Origin: Yoonia vestfoldensis DSM 16212
GTDB taxonomy: Bacteria > Pseudomonadota > Alphaproteobacteria > Rhodobacterales > Rhodobacteraceae
Length of the DNA stretch: 64,000 bases
Direction: 5' to 3'
NCBI RefSeq assembly: GCF_000382265.1
Contig: NZ_KB907978.1
Location: 62,001-126,000, forward strand
The notes under the pieces were generated by a model, which saw only the letters and a list, made by a program, of their open reading frames with translations, had not been told where the DNA came from and searched no databases. Position 1 is the stretch's first letter. Each line of letters starts with the position of its first letter. Below are positions 24,360 to 33,455 of this stretch, piece after piece. A program made the position numbers and the translations under genes.

Positions 24360-24971
24360 ATGTTTTACGCCCCAAAAGACGGCCATAATCTGCCGCATAA
24401 CCCGTTCAACGCGATCGTCAGCCCGCGCCCCATCGGCTGGATCGCCACGCGCGGGTCGGACGGTCAGGACAACCTTGCCCCCTATTCGTTTTTCAACGCC
24501 GTCGCCTACGAGCCGCCACAGGTGATGTTCGCCTCGACTAGCGCCAAACCCGACCGTGACGGCACCAAGGACAGCGTCGCCAACATCCGCGAAACGGGGG
24601 TGTTCGCCGTCAATATCGTGGAATACGCGATGCGCGACGCGATGAATCAGACCTCCGGCCCGTGGGACCGCGCAACGGATGAATTCGCGCTGGCAGGCAT
24701 CACAAAAGCGGAATGCGAAACGATTCCCTGCGCGCGCGTGGCGGGTGCGCCCGCGACGCTGGAATGCAAGCTGACGCAGATCGTCACCCTGCCCGGTGCC
24801 GCCAATTTCGCCGTGTTCGGCGAGGTCATTGGCGTACATATCCGCGACAATTGCCTTGTAAACGGGATTTTCGATGTGACGACCTTTCATCCGCTGTCAC
24901 GCCTTGGATACCGCGATTATACTGCGGTGCGCGAGGTGTTCAGCCTGACCCGTCCGGGAGAGAAGACATGA
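24360..24971 (+). CDS. Flavin reductase family protein
   Basis: FMN-binding split-barrel protein of 203 aa. The N-terminal NPFNAIVSPRPIGWIATRGS and NLAPYSFFNAVAYEPPQVMF stretches are the flavin site. GVFAVNIVEYAMRDAMNQTS follows near residue 85, and FAVFGEVIGVHI near 155. Members reduce FMN with NAD(P)H for partner monooxygenases, or act as uncharacterised flavoproteins. The stop overlaps the mtnP start by 4 bp (ATGA), so it is coupled to methylthioadenosine salvage. No monooxygenase is visible nearby. Confidence 0.87.
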   Translation: MFYAPKDGHNLPHNPFNAIVSPRPIGWIATRGSDGQDNLAPYSFFNAVAYEPPQVMFASTSAKPDRDGTKDSVANIRETGVFAVNIVEYAMRDAMNQTSGPWDRATDEFALAGITKAECETIPCARVAGAPATLECKLTQIVTLPGAANFAVFGEVIGVHIRDNCLVNGIFDVTTFHPLSRLGYRDYTAVREVFSLTRPGEKT

Positions 24972-25852
24972 CAGAAACGTATCTGGGTATCATCGGCGGG
25001 TCCGGTATCTATGACATGGACGGATTGCAGGACGCCGCATGGATCACCATCGACAGCCCTTGGGGCGCGCCGTCGGACGCAGTGCTGACAGGGCGGCTGG
25101 GCGGCGTCAGGATGGCCTTCCTGCCCCGTCACGGACGCGGCCATGTGCATTCGCCCACCACCGTGCCCTACCGCGCCAATATCGACGCGCTGAAACGGCT
25201 GGGCGTGACCGACATCATCAGCGTCAGCGCCTGCGGATCGTTCCGCGAAGAGATGGCACCGGGCGATTTCGTGATCGTGGACCAGTTCATCGACCGGACC
25301 TTCGCGCGCGAAAAATCCTTCTTCGGCACGGGTTGCGTGGCCCATGTGAGCCTTGCCCACCCGACCTGCCCGCGCCTGTCGGAGGCTTGTGCTGTGGCGG
25401 CCGAGGCTGCGGGCATCACAGTGCATCGCGGCGGCACGTATCTGGCGATGGAAGGCCCGCAATTCTCGTCGGTCGCGGAAAGCAGGCTTTACCGCAGCTG
25501 GGGCTGCGACGTGATCGGCATGACCAACATGCCCGAGGCGAAACTCGCCCGCGAGGCGGAGATCTGCTATGCCTCCGTCGCGATGATCACCGATTACGAC
25601 AGCTGGCATCCCGACCACGGCGCGGTTGACATCACCGCGATCATCGCGACCCTGCAAGGCAACGGCACCAAAGCGCGCGACCTGATCGCGCGCCTGCCCG
25701 CCCTGCTCGGGTCCGATCGCGTGCCCTGCCCGGATGGCTGCGACCGCGCGCTGGAACATGCGATCATGACCGCGCCCCACAAACGTGACCCTGTGCTGAT
25801 GGCGCGGCTCGATGCGATCACCGCCCGTGTCTTTGCGAAAGAAACCAGATGA
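24968..25852 (+). CDS. mtnP: S-methyl-5'-thioadenosine phosphorylase
   Basis: Cleaves methylthioadenosine with phosphate to adenine and methylthioribose 1-phosphate; 294 aa. The phosphate loop [13 protein letters not shown] starts at residue 7. The family signatures [20 protein letters not shown] near 53-72 and [20 protein letters not shown] near 160 are followed by [20 protein letters not shown] near 185. The Asn-Met-Pro stretch and the Asp in TDYDSWH indicate adenine specificity rather than guanine. The start lies in the ATGA overlap with the flavin reductase; apt starts in another ATGA overlap, so the adenine released can be recycled by the next gene product. Confidence 0.93.
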   Translation: MTETYLGIIGGSGIYDMDGLQDAAWITIDSPWGAPSDAVLTGRLGGVRMAFLPRHGRGHVHSPTTVPYRANIDALKRLGVTDIISVSACGSFREEMAPGDFVIVDQFIDRTFAREKSFFGTGCVAHVSLAHPTCPRLSEACAVAAEAAGITVHRGGTYLAMEGPQFSSVAESRLYRSWGCDVIGMTNMPEAKLAREAEICYASVAMITDYDSWHPDHGAVDITAIIATLQGNGTKARDLIARLPALLGSDRVPCPDGCDRALEHAIMTAPHKRDPVLMARLDAITARVFAKETR

Positions 25853-26379
25853 AAACCGTCCGCGACTATATCCGCACCATCGCCGATTTCCCGCATGAAG
25901 GGATCATGTTCCGCGATGTCACGACCCTGTTCAGCGATGCGCGCGGCTTTCGCATGGCGATCGACCAGCTGTTGCACCCCTATGCTGGCATGCCCATCGA
26001 CAAGGTCGTAGGCCTGGAGGCGCGCGGTTTCATCCTTGGTGGCGCCATCGCGCATCAGCTGTCGGTCGGCTTCGTGCCGATCCGCAAGAAAGGCAAATTG
26101 CCCGGCAAGACGATCGAACAGGCCTATCAACTCGAATATGGGGAGGCGGTGATGGAGTTGCACGACGACGCGCTGCAACCGGGCGACAAGGTCCTGCTGG
26201 TCGATGACCTGCTGGCGACAGGCGGCACCGCCGAGGCGGGCATCCGTCTGGTCGAACGGCTGGGCGCGCAGGTCATCGGCTGCGCCTTTGTCATCGACCT
26301 ACCCGCTTTGGGTGGCGCGGCGAGGCTCGAAAAACTGGGGATGCAGGTGCATAGTCTTTGCGCATTCGAAGGACTTTGA
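25849..26379 (+). CDS. apt: Adenine phosphoribosyltransferase
   Basis: Converts adenine and PRPP to AMP; 176 aa, normal length. The adenine-binding [17 protein letters not shown] is at residues 14-30. The family [20 protein letters not shown] segment is near 56, and the PRPP motif [20 protein letters not shown] near 115-134. It overlaps mtnP by 4 bp, giving a salvage unit from methylthioadenosine through adenine to AMP. A structured, T-tract-ending region follows within 200 bp. Confidence 0.95.
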   Translation: MKTVRDYIRTIADFPHEGIMFRDVTTLFSDARGFRMAIDQLLHPYAGMPIDKVVGLEARGFILGGAIAHQLSVGFVPIRKKGKLPGKTIEQAYQLEYGEAVMELHDDALQPGDKVLLVDDLLATGGTAEAGIRLVERLGAQVIGCAFVIDLPALGGAARLEKLGMQVHSLCAFEGL

Positions 26380-26380
26380 T

Positions 26381-26404
26381 GCGCTCCGCGCGGGGAGTAT
26401 TTGG
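26381..26404 (+). repeat. 3'-end-associated GC-rich element (copy 2, after apt)
   Basis: Starts one base after the apt stop and reads GCGCTCCGCGCGGGGAGTAT followed by TTGG. It is a slightly degenerate copy of the word found at the ends of waaA, ftsH and the glycolate-oxidase-like gene. Together with copy 3 on the other strand it brackets the possible structured RNA at 26406-26565. Confidence 0.5.
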
Positions 26405-26408
26405 GGAA

Positions 26409-26564
26409 ATAAGAAGTTGTTAAGGAAGATCCGGTAGACCGCTTTCACGGTACAGGCTGGAGAGCCGATGACCGTGAAATGAGAAGTCGCCCGATCCCGG
26501 ACCCCAGAACGGTCAGCCTGTAGCGGGCGGCGGGGTCGGGCGCACGTCTTGCGACTTCTTTTTT
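26409..26564 (+). ncRNA. Candidate structured RNA between apt and the glycolate-oxidase-like gene
   Basis: A 156-base stretch with dense pairing. Hairpin 1: TTTCACGGT (26443-26451) pairs with ACCGTGAAA (26471-26479), with a nested GGCT/AGCC. Hairpin 2: CGCCCGATCCC (26488-26498) pairs with GGGGTCGGGCG (26532-26542). An outer stem AGAAGTCGC/GCGACTTCT at 26482-26490 and 26551-26559 leads into a T run. GAAGTTGT at 26412-26419 can pair with the same GCGACTTC, allowing an alternative fold. It may be a small RNA or only a long 3' untranslated region; no family recognised. Confidence 0.4.
26482..26564 (+). terminator. Rho-independent terminator of the mtnP-apt unit
   Basis: Long stem from AGAAGTCGC to GCGACTTCT (9 bp perfect at its base, with an internal 11-bp G/C-rich stem) followed directly by TTTTT on the plus strand. 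The position suits termination of apt transcripts or of the candidate RNA. Confidence 0.6.
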
Positions 26565-26590
26565 CCAAAAATACTCCCGCCGGAGGCGCG
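26565..26590 (-). repeat. 3'-end-associated GC-rich element (copy 3, after the glycolate-oxidase-like gene)
   Basis: On the minus strand it reads GCCTCCGGCGGGAGTATTT followed by TTGG, a dozen bases after the stop at 26603. It is inverted relative to the copy after apt, in keeping with its own gene. Confidence 0.6.
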
Positions 26591-26602
26591 GCCCCACCGG
26601 CC

Positions 26603-28015
26603 CTAACCCGCTGGCAGGATCACGCCGGGGTTCATGATGCCTTGGGGGTCCAGCGCATCCTTGATCGCACGCAGCATCGCAAGCTTCGCCGGATCGCCAT
26701 AGCGTTGCAGATCACCGACCTTGGCCCGCCCGATTCCGTGTTCGGCGCTGACCGATCCTTCCAGTGCCACGATCAGGTCATGGACCGTCCTTTGCACGGC
26801 GGGGCGCAGCGTATCATAGTCGCGGCGCGTCCGCCCCTTGGCGGGAAAGATGTTGTAATGCAGGTTGCCATCGCCCAGATGGCCAAAGCAGTTGATGCGC
26901 ATATCCCCCAAGGCCCGCAGCGCGACCTCGGCTTTTGCGATGAACTCCGGCACGGCGCTCAGCGGCAAGGCGATGTCATGTGACGCGATCGACCCGATCC
27001 GGCGGTTCGCCTCGGGGATGTTTTCGCGGATGTCCCACAGCGCCTGCCGCTGCGCCGCCGATTGCGCGATCACCCCGTCAAGGGCGAGCCCTGCGTCAAA
27101 CGCATCTGCAAACAGCTGTTCGAGCGCGGCATCCGGATCACCGCTGGCGGGCAGGCCAAGGTCGATCAGCACGCTCCATTCGGGAAGCTCGGCGAACGTT
27201 TGGCGCACATCGGGTCCGACTTCGGCCAGAAAGTCGCACCCTTGGCGGTGCATCAGCTCGAACGCCGACAGGCCGTCGCCGATCTGCGCGCCTGCAAGTG
27301 CCAGCAGGTCCAGTGCGGCCTGCGGCGATGGCACCGCCAACAGGGCCGCGCCCATATGCACAGGGCGCGGCACCAGCCGCAGGGCGGCGGCGGTGATGAT
27401 CCCCAGCGTGCCTTCCGCCCCGATCATCAGGTTGCGCAGATCATAGCCCGTGTTGTCCTTGCGCAGCCGTGTCAGGCCATGCCAGATCGTCCCGTCCGGG
27501 CGCACAACCTCCAGCCCCAGACAGAGCGCGCGCGCATTGCCGTAGCGCAGCACATTGACGCCACCTGCATTGGTCGCCAGCAACCCGCCGATCCGCGCCG
27601 ATCCTTCTGAGGCGAGAGAGAGCGGGAACAAGCGATCCACATCCTCGGCGGCTTGTTGCACATGAGCGAGGATCACGCCCGCCTCGCAGACCAGCACGTT
27701 TTCGGACGGATAGACCGCACGGATCTTGTTGAGCCGCTCCAGCGACAGAACGACCGGGGCCGGACCATCCGCCATGACCTGCCCGCCGACAAGTCCGGTG
27801 CCGCCGCTATAGGGCACGATTCCCACGCGCGCCTCGGCGCAGGCGGCCACCACAGCCGCAACGGCGGCAGTATCGGCAGGCGCCACGACCAGCCCCTGCC
27901 CCTGCCAGCGCCCGCGCGGTTCGGTGAAATAGGGGGCAGTGTCAGCCTTGAAGGCCGCCGCGTCCAACAGGCCGCGCAGCTGTTCTTCAAAAGCGGGTGT
28001 CACCGCATTCAGCAT
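26603..28015 (-). CDS. FAD-binding oxidoreductase, glycolate oxidase/D-lactate dehydrogenase type
   Basis: Flavoprotein of 470 aa from the GlcD/DLD family. The PCMH FAD-binding half includes VPYSGGTGLVGGQV near residue 63, LSLERLNKIRAVYPSENVLV near 90, and GGLLATNAGGVNVLRYGNAR near 142. The C-terminal FAD-oxidase half ends with the hallmark SAEHGIGRAKVG near 425 and DPQGIMNPG near 458. It would oxidise a 2-hydroxy acid such as D-lactate, glycolate or 2-hydroxyglutarate. The start codon directly abuts the stop of the upstream GNAT gene (no spacer), so it is the last gene of the long cox-led block. Confidence 0.9.
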   Translation of the reverse strand: MLNAVTPAFEEQLRGLLDAAAFKADTAPYFTEPRGRWQGQGLVVAPADTAAVAAVVAACAEARVGIVPYSGGTGLVGGQVMADGPAPVVLSLERLNKIRAVYPSENVLVCEAGVILAHVQQAAEDVDRLFPLSLASEGSARIGGLLATNAGGVNVLRYGNARALCLGLEVVRPDGTIWHGLTRLRKDNTGYDLRNLMIGAEGTLGIITAAALRLVPRPVHMGAALLAVPSPQAALDLLALAGAQIGDGLSAFELMHRQGCDFLAEVGPDVRQTFAELPEWSVLIDLGLPASGDPDAALEQLFADAFDAGLALDGVIAQSAAQRQALWDIRENIPEANRRIGSIASHDIALPLSAVPEFIAKAEVALRALGDMRINCFGHLGDGNLHYNIFPAKGRTRRDYDTLRPAVQRTVHDLIVALEGSVSAEHGIGRAKVGDLQRYGDPAKLAMLRAIKDALDPQGIMNPGVILPAG

Positions 28016-28600
28016 CTAGCCCACATCCGTCTTGCCGCGCCGGTCATGGCGCAGGTTGGCGTACAGCACATGGTTGCGCCAGCGCCCGTTGATCTGCAAA
28101 TAGCTTTGCGCGACACCTTCGTATTTGTAGCCGCATTGTTCCAACAACCGCCGTGACGGGGTGTTTTCCGGCAGGCACCCTGCCTCGATCCGGCTCAGGT
28201 CCAGCGCGGTGAAGGCGTGATGCACGACGGCCTGCACGGCCTCGCGCATGTACCCTTGCCGCGCGAAAGGCGCGCCGATCCAATAGCCGGTGATCCCCGA
28301 TTGCGCAGGGCCACGTTTGATATGGTCCAACGTAATTGCCCCTAAAAGCGCATCATCGGACCGGCGGATCAGGAACAGGGGCAAGGCCGAGCCTTGGGCA
28401 ATCGACCGTTGCGCCCAATAGACACGGTTGGTGAAACCCTTGCGCGACAGATGGTCAGCGGCCCAGCTGGGTTCCCACGGCACCAGAAATTCGGCGCTGG
28501 CTTGCCGCAGCGCCGCCCATGGGCGAAAATCCGTGTGCATGGGCGCGCGCAGGGTCAGCCGTTCGGTTTCGATCCGGACCTTGCGCTTGATGCCCAGCAT
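28016..28600 (-). CDS. GNAT family N-acetyltransferase, RimJ/RimL type
   Basis: Acetyltransferase of 194 aa. ETERLTLRAPMHTDFRPWAA at the N-terminus and the acetyl-CoA motif GYWIGAPFARQGYMREAVQA near residue 108 match the ribosomal-protein alanine acetyltransferase group. RIEAGCLPENTPSRRLLEQCGYKYEG completes the fold near residue 140. The start overlaps the stop of the M16 peptidase gene by one base (TAATG), and the next gene begins with no spacer. The target protein or amine is unknown. Confidence 0.88.
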   Translation of the reverse strand: MLGIKRKVRIETERLTLRAPMHTDFRPWAALRQASAEFLVPWEPSWAADHLSRKGFTNRVYWAQRSIAQGSALPLFLIRRSDDALLGAITLDHIKRGPAQSGITGYWIGAPFARQGYMREAVQAVVHHAFTALDLSRIEAGCLPENTPSRRLLEQCGYKYEGVAQSYLQINGRWRNHVLYANLRHDRRGKTDVG

Positions 28601-29868
28601 TATGCGGCAAGCCGTGCTTTCAGCGCCGCCAGCGTCGGGGCCTGATCGGCCGGACCGTAAAGCGCCATGGCCGACCCCGCCTGTCCCGCCATCTGCGCGG
28701 CAAAGGCTTTGACATCGCCTGTGGTCACATCGTCGATATGGGCGATGGTTTCCTCGATCCCCGGAATCCGGTCCCAGATCGACAACAGCCGCGCCAGACG
28801 TTCGGCGCGGTTGGACGGGCTTTCCAGCCCCATCAGCAGACCGGCCTTCATCTGCGCGCGGGCGCGGGCGACCTCGGCCGCGGACATGTCGTCGGCGGCG
28901 CGTTTCATCTCGTCGATTGTCAGATGCGCAAGTTCGGCGATCTGTTCGGCGCTGGTGCCGGCATAGATCGTCGTCATGCCGGTGTCCTCATAGGCCCCCG
29001 CCTGCGCAAAGATCGTATAGCAGAGCCCGCGATTTTCGCGGATTTCCTGAAACAGACGCGAGGACATGCCGCCGCCCAAGGCGGTCGCATAGATCTGGGC
29101 GGTATAAATCGCGGGGTCGCGGTAGGTCGGCCCTTCGAGGGCCAACGCGAAATGCACCTGTTCCAGCGCCTTGGTCGCGCGCCGTTCGCCGCCGATGAAT
29201 TTTGCGGGCTGCAACAGGCCCGGCGCACGCTCGACCCGTGGCAGATGGCCGAAAAGCGCCTCGGCCTGCCGGACGATGGCGTCGTGATCGACGGCACCGG
29301 CAGCGGCGAGGATCATCTGGTTCGGTCCGTAATGTTCACCGACAAACCGGTCCAGATCGCCTTTGGCAAAGGTGCTGACGCGCGCGGCCTCGCCCAGAAT
29401 GGACCGGCCAAGGGGTTGGTCAGGGTATGCTTCTTCCTGCAACCAGTCGAAGATGATGTCATCGGGCGTGTCCAAAGTCTGACCGATTTCTTGCAGGATC
29501 ACGCCGCGTTCGACCTCGATCTCGGCTTCCTCGAACAGCGGATTCAGCAGGATATCGGCGATGATATCAAGGCCAAGGGCCACGTCGTCTTCCAGCACGC
29601 GGGCGTAATAGGCTGTCATCTCGCGGCTGGTATAGGCGTTGATATAGCCGCCCACATCCTCGATCTGTTCGGCGATTTGCAGCGCGGTGCGCGTCTTCGT
29701 GCCTTTGAAGGCCATATGTTCCAGAAAATGCGCGATGCCGTTCTGTTCGATCCGTTCGTGCCGCCCGCCCGCCAGCACCCAGATGCCGATGCTGGTGGAT
29801 TTGAGGCCGGGCATCTGTTCGGTGACGATGCGCAATCCGTTGGACAGGGTGTGTTGCTGGATGGTCAA
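28600..29868 (-). CDS. M16 family zinc peptidase (processing-peptidase-like)
   Basis: Metallopeptidase of 422 aa, resembling the beta subunit of mitochondrial processing peptidase. The inverted zinc motif HFLEH (HXXEH) is near residue 47 and is followed by FKGTKTRT and the distal zinc Glu region EEAEIEVERGVILQEI near 120. ALGGGMSSRLFQEIRENRGL lies near residue 275. No ATG fits the family start. TTG at 29868 (MTIQQHTLSNGLRIVTEQ) overlaps the thrC stop as TTGA and gives the expected N-terminus, so a TTG start is the best choice. Confidence 0.87.
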   Translation of the reverse strand: MTIQQHTLSNGLRIVTEQMPGLKSTSIGIWVLAGGRHERIEQNGIAHFLEHMAFKGTKTRTALQIAEQIEDVGGYINAYTSREMTAYYARVLEDDVALGLDIIADILLNPLFEEAEIEVERGVILQEIGQTLDTPDDIIFDWLQEEAYPDQPLGRSILGEAARVSTFAKGDLDRFVGEHYGPNQMILAAAGAVDHDAIVRQAEALFGHLPRVERAPGLLQPAKFIGGERRATKALEQVHFALALEGPTYRDPAIYTAQIYATALGGGMSSRLFQEIRENRGLCYTIFAQAGAYEDTGMTTIYAGTSAEQIAELAHLTIDEMKRAADDMSAAEVARARAQMKAGLLMGLESPSNRAERLARLLSIWDRIPGIEETIAHIDDVTTGDVKAFAAQMAGQAGSAMALYGPADQAPTLAALKARLAA

Positions 29869-31250
29869 GATATGATTCGTTCCTTGATGACGGCTTGCAG
29901 CGCCGACAGGTCGGCTGCAACAGGTGTGACCCGTTCGGGGCGGTCGTACAAGTCCGCCATGCGCGCGGGCAGCGGAGCGGAGATGCCAGAGGCCGCCTTG
30001 ACCGCGTCGGGGAATTTGGCGGGGTGGGCGGTGGCGAGCGTCACCATCGGCACGCTGCCCAGATGCGCCTGCGCCACATGTGCGCCGACGGCCGTGTGCG
30101 GGCAAAGCAGCTCGCCGTGCTGCGCGAGGTAGGTCTTGATCGTGGCGCTGGTCTCTTCCTCTGACGCGCGGCCCGATTTGAGGGTCGCGGTCAGCATGTC
30201 ATAGGCGCCCTGCGAAATGGTAAATCCGCCGGATTTGAGGTCTTCCATCTGGCTGGCCACCGCGGCCCCATCCTGCCCGTAGGCATAGAACAGCGCGCGT
30301 TCGAAGTTTGAGCTGACCTGAATATCCATCGACGGGCTGATCGTGGGCGTCACACCTTCCTTGGTATAGGCCCCCGTCTGCAACGTCCGGTGCAGGATGT
30401 CGTTGCGGTTGGTGGCCACCACCAGATCGGCGATTGGCAGGCCCATCTGTTTGGCGATGAAACCTGCAAAAATATCGCCGAAATTGCCTGTCGGCACGGT
30501 GAAACTGATCAGGCGGTGCGGCGCGCCAAGGCTGACGGCGGCGGTGAAGTAATAGACCACCTGCGCCAACACGCGGCCCCAGTTGATCGAATTGACCCCC
30601 GCCAGCCGCACGTCATCGCGGAAGGCAAAGTCGTTGAACATATCCTTCACCAGCGCCTGACAATCGTCGAAATCGCCAGCCACGGCCAGCGCATGCACAT
30701 TCGCCTCGACCGGCGTGGTCATCTGGCGGCGCTGCACTTCGGACACGCGGCCGTGCGGGTAGAGGATGAACACATCGACCGCCTTCAGCCCGCGGAACGC
30801 CTCGATCGCCGCCGATCCGGTATCGCCGGATGTGGCACCCACGATCGTCACACGCTCGCCCGAACGGGACAGGGCGGCCTGAAACATCTGGCCGATCAAC
30901 TGCATGGCGAAATCCTTGAACGCCAGCGTCGGCCCGTGGAACAGCTCCAGCAGGTAATGATTGCTGTCCACCTGCACGAGCGGCGCACGGGCGGCATGGC
31001 CGAAACCCGCATAGGCGCGCGCGATCAGGTCGCGGAACTGCGCATCGGTGAAGGTGTCGCCGATGAAGGGGCGCATCACGTCGAAGGCCACCTCCTCATA
31101 GGATTTGCCCGCCATCGCCGCGATCTGGGCATGGGTCAGCGTCGGGATATCCTCGGGCAGATAAAGGCCTCCGTCACGCGCAAGCCCCGTCAGCATCGCC
31201 TGTTCGAATGTCAGCACGGGGGCCGTGCCACGTGTCGAGATATAGCGCAT
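29865..31250 (-). CDS. thrC: Threonine synthase
   Basis: PLP enzyme that converts O-phosphohomoserine to threonine; 461 aa, the longer class typical of proteobacteria and yeast. MRYISTRGTAPVLTFEQAML is the N-terminal signature. LFHGPTLAFKDFAMQLIGQM with the PLP lysine is near residue 112, and the phosphate-binding GATSGDTGSAAIEAFRG near 148. It starts 3 bp after the SURF1 gene and overlaps the TTG start of the M16 gene. Its presence between oxidase assembly genes and a peptidase has no biochemical reason I can see. Confidence 0.95.
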   Translation of the reverse strand: MRYISTRGTAPVLTFEQAMLTGLARDGGLYLPEDIPTLTHAQIAAMAGKSYEEVAFDVMRPFIGDTFTDAQFRDLIARAYAGFGHAARAPLVQVDSNHYLLELFHGPTLAFKDFAMQLIGQMFQAALSRSGERVTIVGATSGDTGSAAIEAFRGLKAVDVFILYPHGRVSEVQRRQMTTPVEANVHALAVAGDFDDCQALVKDMFNDFAFRDDVRLAGVNSINWGRVLAQVVYYFTAAVSLGAPHRLISFTVPTGNFGDIFAGFIAKQMGLPIADLVVATNRNDILHRTLQTGAYTKEGVTPTISPSMDIQVSSNFERALFYAYGQDGAAVASQMEDLKSGGFTISQGAYDMLTATLKSGRASEEETSATIKTYLAQHGELLCPHTAVGAHVAQAHLGSVPMVTLATAHPAKFPDAVKAASGISAPLPARMADLYDRPERVTPVAADLSALQAVIKERIIS

Positions 31251-31253
31251 TGG

Positions 31254-31934
31254 TCAGGCGTCCTTTGGCCGAAGAGTGCGGAGGATCAGGAACAGGGACA
31301 TAACGGCCCAGACGATGGCCAGCAAGAACCATGTGACCGCATATTCAAAGTGGTCGTTCTTGATATCGGCGGTCGTGATCGGCAGCGGCGTCAGGCGCGG
31401 GTCGGCAGGGGTCGTCGCGGTGGCCACGACCATGAAGGGCCGCGTATCCAGTGCCTCGGCCATTGTGACAACGTTGCGGGCGAACCAGATGTTTTCAGAC
31501 AAATCGGGATCGGGCGTGCTGCTGTTCTGGTCATCGGGCCAAAGCACCGTACCGATGACCTGCATCGGCGCGACCAACGGCTCTGCCGCTTTGCCATCCA
31601 GCGGCAGGAGACCCTGATCCAGCAGGATCGCGGACCCGTCTTCGGTCTCGAACCGCGAGATCACGCGGTAGCCGGTGCCAGCAGCGGTGCCGGACACAAG
31701 CACTTGCAATTCCTGTCCGGTCGGGGCGCCGGACAGCGTCACGCGGGTGTATTCATCATCTGCTTCGGTCACATCATCGGCAAAAGGCTGCGGATCAGCG
31801 GCCAGCCGCGCGTTGATATTGGCAAGGATATCCTCTTTCCATGCAAGCCTGTCGATCTGCCACAACCCCAGCCAGATCAGAACACCGCAACCGGCGATAC
31901 CCAAAAGCACGGGAAAAATGATCTGACGCAGCAT
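31254..31934 (-). CDS. SURF1 family cytochrome c oxidase assembly protein
   Basis: Inner-membrane protein of 226 aa needed for heme a insertion in aa3 oxidase. A first membrane helix (residues 5-25, with GLWQIDRLAWKE right after it, a SURF1 signature) is followed by a periplasmic domain. YRVISRFETEDGSAILLDQG and the second signature DPRLTPLPITTADIKNDHFEYAVTWF (NDH, YAxTWF) come near the end, before the second membrane helix. The stop lies 3 bp before thrC and the gene begins 77 bp after coxC. Confidence 0.9.
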   Translation of the reverse strand: MLRQIIFPVLLGIAGCGVLIWLGLWQIDRLAWKEDILANINARLAADPQPFADDVTEADDEYTRVTLSGAPTGQELQVLVSGTAAGTGYRVISRFETEDGSAILLDQGLLPLDGKAAEPLVAPMQVIGTVLWPDDQNSSTPDPDLSENIWFARNVVTMAEALDTRPFMVVATATTPADPRLTPLPITTADIKNDHFEYAVTWFLLAIVWAVMSLFLILRTLRPKDA

Positions 31935-32011
31935 GATATGCCCTTGATGGAAAAAACGCGCGGGGGTGCCGCGCGCTTATGGGTTTGGTGTGGGTCGGGA
32001 TGAACCCCGCC

Positions 32012-32815
32012 TTACGCGCCCCAGATGTAGATCGCGGCGAAAAGGAACAGCCAGACCACATCGACAAAGTGCCAGTACCAGATCGCGGCCTCGAACCCGA
32101 CATGCTTTTCCGGTGTGAAATGGCCGCGTTCGACGCGGATCAGGCAGACCAGCAGGAAGATCGCACCGATCACGACATGCGCGCCGTGGAAACCTGTCGC
32201 CATGAAGAAGTTGGCGTAATGGATTTCTCCACCGAAAGTATAGCCGTCCTGCGTGACAAGGATCCAGTATTCATAGGCCTGAAAGCCGGTAAAGATCACC
32301 CCGAACACAATGGCGAGGATCAGGCCCAGCTTGAGGTCCTTGCGGTTGTTTTCATGCACCAGCGCGTGGTGCGCCCATGTGGCCGCACAGCCCGAGATCA
32401 GCAGCAGCAATGTGTTGATGAGCGGCAGACCGAACGGGTCGATCGCATAGATTTCCGGCTTGACGTATTGTGTCCCAAAATAGGTTTCCATCGGGTACAT
32501 CTGGTGTTTGAAGAACGACCAGAACCAAGCGGCGAAGAACATGACTTCGGACATGATGAACATGATGAAGCCATAGCGCAGGCCGATGCGGACGACCGGT
32601 GTGTGATCGCCGGCGCGGCTTTCGGCCACCACATCGGCCCACCATGCATACATCACGTACAGCACGGCGATCAGACCCATCAGGAAAACCCATGGGCCCG
32701 ACCCGTGCATCCAGAGCACGGATCCGAACAGCATCACAAAGGCCCCGACCCCCGCGATGAAGGGCCAGATGGAGGGTGGCAGAATATGGTAATCGTGGTC
32801 TTTCGTATGCGCCAT
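32012..32815 (-). CDS. coxC: Cytochrome c oxidase subunit III
   Basis: Membrane subunit of the aa3-type oxidase, 267 aa with seven hydrophobic helices. [20 protein letters not shown] at the start, the [20 protein letters not shown] helix near residue 95 with its conserved Glu, and [18 protein letters not shown] near residue 210 are family landmarks, as is the C-terminal [22 protein letters not shown] site precedes ATG. It follows ctaG after 25 bp. Subunit I is not in this window. Confidence 0.96.
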   Translation of the reverse strand: MAHTKDHDYHILPPSIWPFIAGVGAFVMLFGSVLWMHGSGPWVFLMGLIAVLYVMYAWWADVVAESRAGDHTPVVRIGLRYGFIMFIMSEVMFFAAWFWSFFKHQMYPMETYFGTQYVKPEIYAIDPFGLPLINTLLLLISGCAATWAHHALVHENNRKDLKLGLILAIVFGVIFTGFQAYEYWILVTQDGYTFGGEIHYANFFMATGFHGAHVVIGAIFLLVCLIRVERGHFTPEKHVGFEAAIWYWHFVDVVWLFLFAAIYIWGA

Positions 32816-32840
32816 CTGGTGCGTTCCCTATCGGCTGTCT

Positions 32841-33455
32841 TCAGTAAGTCTCTATGGCGTTTTGCGGCGCCGGTGTCAAAGCTGTCGCACCGGCAGAGGC
32901 CTGCACGTAATCGGTCGGGACGTCGATCTCGAAGAAGGTATAGCTCAGCGTGATCGTATGGACGTACTGCCCTTCGCGGTCATCGACGATATCGGGGTGG
33001 ACGAAGAACGACACCGGCATCAGCACCGTCTCTCCGGGGGCCAGAACCTGCTCGGTAAAGCAGAAACATTCGATCTTGTCGAAGAACCCGCCCGCTTCAT
33101 AAGGGGTCACGTTATAGGACGCCTGTCCCGCGATCGGGACATCAAGAGGATTGTGCGCCTCATAGAACACGAGCGCGGTTTCCCCGATGCGCACCTCGAC
33201 CTCGCGCTGAACGGGCTTGAAGGTCCATGGCATGTCACGTTCGAGCGATCCGTCGAAACGCACCTTGATCGTCTGGTCCAGGATCACGTCGTTATCGCCT
33301 TCGGCGACATTGGTCGCTCCGCCAAATCCGGTGACCCGACAGAACCAATCGTAAAACGGCACTGACGCCCAGGCCAGCGCCCCCATGACGACCACCAGCG
33401 CGGTCGCCTGCGCCGCACTGCGATAGATACCTGTCAGATTCGGAAACAGCTTCAT
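32841..33455 (-). CDS. ctaG: Cytochrome c oxidase assembly protein CtaG/Cox11
   Basis: Copper chaperone that delivers copper to the CuB site of subunit I; 204 aa. One membrane anchor at residues 15-35 is followed by the periplasmic FYDWFCRVTGFGG segment. MPWTFKPVQREVEVRIGETA is near residue 80, and the copper-binding IECFCFTEQ near 133. The C-terminal HTITLSYTFFEID motif closes the domain. Its start overlaps the small upstream gene by 4 bp. Confidence 0.95.
   Translation of the reverse strand: MKLFPNLTGIYRSAAQATALVVVMGALAWASVPFYDWFCRVTGFGGATNVAEGDNDVILDQTIKVRFDGSLERDMPWTFKPVQREVEVRIGETALVFYEAHNPLDVPIAGQASYNVTPYEAGGFFDKIECFCFTEQVLAPGETVLMPVSFFVHPDIVDDREGQYVHTITLSYTFFEIDVPTDYVQASAGATALTPAPQNAIETY

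Noticed and set aside
24289..24375. Longer start of the GNAT gene at 24375
   Set aside because: It would run into the divergent flavin reductase start and adds a low-complexity segment.
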